This document shows positions 63,293-64,000 of a DNA stretch of 64,000 bases, piece by piece. Position 1 is the stretch's first letter, and every line of letters begins with the position of its first letter. The notes beneath the pieces were generated by a model. It ran no database searches and was not told where the DNA came from. It saw only the letters and a list, made by a program, of their open reading frames with translations. Source of the DNA: Methylotuvimicrobium sp018830325 (GTDB taxonomy: Bacteria > Pseudomonadota > Gammaproteobacteria > Methylococcales > Methylomonadaceae); assembly GCF_044788715.1 (NCBI RefSeq), contig NZ_CP173170.1, positions 4,526,001 through 4,590,000 on the forward strand, given 5' to 3'. The position numbers and the translations under genes were made by a program.

Positions 63293-63541
63293 CTCATCGT
63301 TATACATAAATTGTAGGGTACGCTGCGCGTACCAAAGCCGTGCCCTAGCGGTTCGGTTGGAACATGAATGAACATCTCGGGGGCTACCATGGTACGCACA
63401 GCGTACCCTACGCGGATCCCTAGCACCTCACCTAGAGTTAGGTCAGGGAGATCCGAGAGTGTTAAGTGACAATAAATGGTATCGAGGTCTCATTTGTTAA
63501 GATTGCAAAAGGGTAATTTTTAACTTATGTATAACGGCGAG
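63293..63541. mobile_element. Family J element, copy 2 (249 bp), with a 10-bp target duplication
   Basis: The ends CTCATCGTTATACATAA and TTATGTATAACGGCGAG are inverted with two mismatches. AGCTGGAGCT is duplicated (63283-63292 and 63542-63551). The uninterrupted sequence GGTTACCCAAGCTGGAGCTT occurs at 56929, including the same left flank AGCTTCCTGAATAGG, and is an empty site. The interior carries GTACGC palindromes and no gene. Confidence 0.92.
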
Positions 63542-63634
63542 AGCTGGAGCTTGGGTAACAGCTTATTTTAGTCTTTGCGGCCTCGATGCCATTTGCAGAA
63601 GAGTTTAGGATTGTTATCGAATGAATGCGAAGCT

Positions 63635-64000
63635 TCATTGCGATGCCAAGCCCTGCACTTCGACCGTAATGTGTTTGATTCGGCGAAAGTCGCCGAGCAA
63701 GGCTTTGTAATAGTCCGGCGACTTTGGAAAACGAGTCGTCACGGCAACGATCGCGGCGTATTGGTTAGGGCCGATTTGCCAGACATGGAGATCGGCCACT
63801 CGATTATCCGAGTCGTTTTCCAGCGCCATCTTGATCGCGGCCGTGTAATTTTCTTCGATACTGCCATCCAGCAATATTGGCCCGGTTTTCTTCAACAAGG
63901 TCATCGACCAACGCAAGATGATCAATGCGCCCAAAATTCCCATCGCAGGATCCAGCCAATTCAATCCGTAATATTTTCCGCTCAGCAATGCGGCAATCGC
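63635..64000 (-). CDS. Cation diffusion facilitator family transporter, N-terminal part outside the window
   Basis: About 121 C-terminal residues are visible and the frame stays open to the window edge. The last membrane helix LDPAMGILGALIILRWSMTL and GPILLDGS are followed by the cytoplasmic domain with NRVADLHVWQIGPNQYAAIV and the end HITVEVQGLASQ. CDF transporters export Zn, Co or other divalent ions; the DmeF-like HVWQIGPNQYA pattern fits a cobalt/zinc exporter, but the metal-site helices are not in view. Confidence 0.88.
   Translation of the reverse strand, partial: AIAALLSGKYYGLNWLDPAMGILGALIILRWSMTLLKKTGPILLDGSIEENYTAAIKMALENDSDNRVADLHVWQIGPNQYAAIVAVTTRFPKSPDYYKALLGDFRRIKHITVEVQGLASQ

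Overview
The window looks like a chromosomal piece of a gammaproteobacterial methanotroph or methylotroph (Methylomicrobium/Methylotuvimicrobium-like). This rests on a complete pqqABCDE set (PQQ is the cofactor of methanol dehydrogenase), gammaproteobacterial gene orders (ridA-recG, ribF-ileS-lspA) and moderate GC. No rRNA or tRNA gene and no CRISPR array was recognised. The organism assignment is inference.

Layout. 1-9.8 kb: ridA (cut by the window edge), recG, ubiC, a lipoprotein, hemL, a methyltransferase, hspQ, ribA, an M20 amidohydrolase, and lexA with a translationally coupled 51-residue membrane protein. 10-19 kb: a SirB2-like protein, a minus-strand operon of TonB receptor, periplasmic binding protein and hybrid kinase, then an IMPase/HisN and an alkaline phosphatase. 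19.9-34 kb: an HDOD-GAF-kinase/GGDEF-EAL pair, a large zeta-kinase protein with a Fic-like segment, a protein with four GVxRYxxxLE motifs and a Cys/His tail, and a FixLJ-like pair whose kinase has about seven PAS domains. 34-43 kb: an isolated M41-like peptidase, nadC with a flavin reductase, ampD, ribF-ileS-lspA, an ISAs1 transposase remnant and a peptidoglycan-binding lipoprotein. 43.7-51.7 kb: a 1,722-residue exonuclease-RecQ-UvrD fusion, pyrD, cytochrome b561 and a small membrane protein. 51.9-56.6 kb: the PQQ genes, split between pqqC and pqqD by a Uma2 nuclease gene and nested repeats. 57-64 kb: ubiX, pip, DUF2442, a decayed PIN/Phd pair, an outer-membrane protein, thiO and the end of a CDF transporter.

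The most unusual content is between the genes: several families of short, non-coding, palindromic elements without a transposase. Family A (165 bp) has 9-bp target duplications. Family B duplicates TA. Family C has long inverted ends whose outermost TAA coincides with stop codons of ribA and ubiX. B and C (and more loosely A) share one central core. A 65-bp palindrome (F) sits at exactly the same TTCA of that core in four copies and in both orientations. A further module (G) sits in one arm. One locus shows B nested in C carrying F and G; a second looks like its deletion derivative through recombination at the shared core. Other families include a 354-bp element that cut a PIN toxin gene and a 249-bp element whose empty site is present elsewhere in the window. 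Together they form a genealogy of MITE-like elements readable from this sequence alone.
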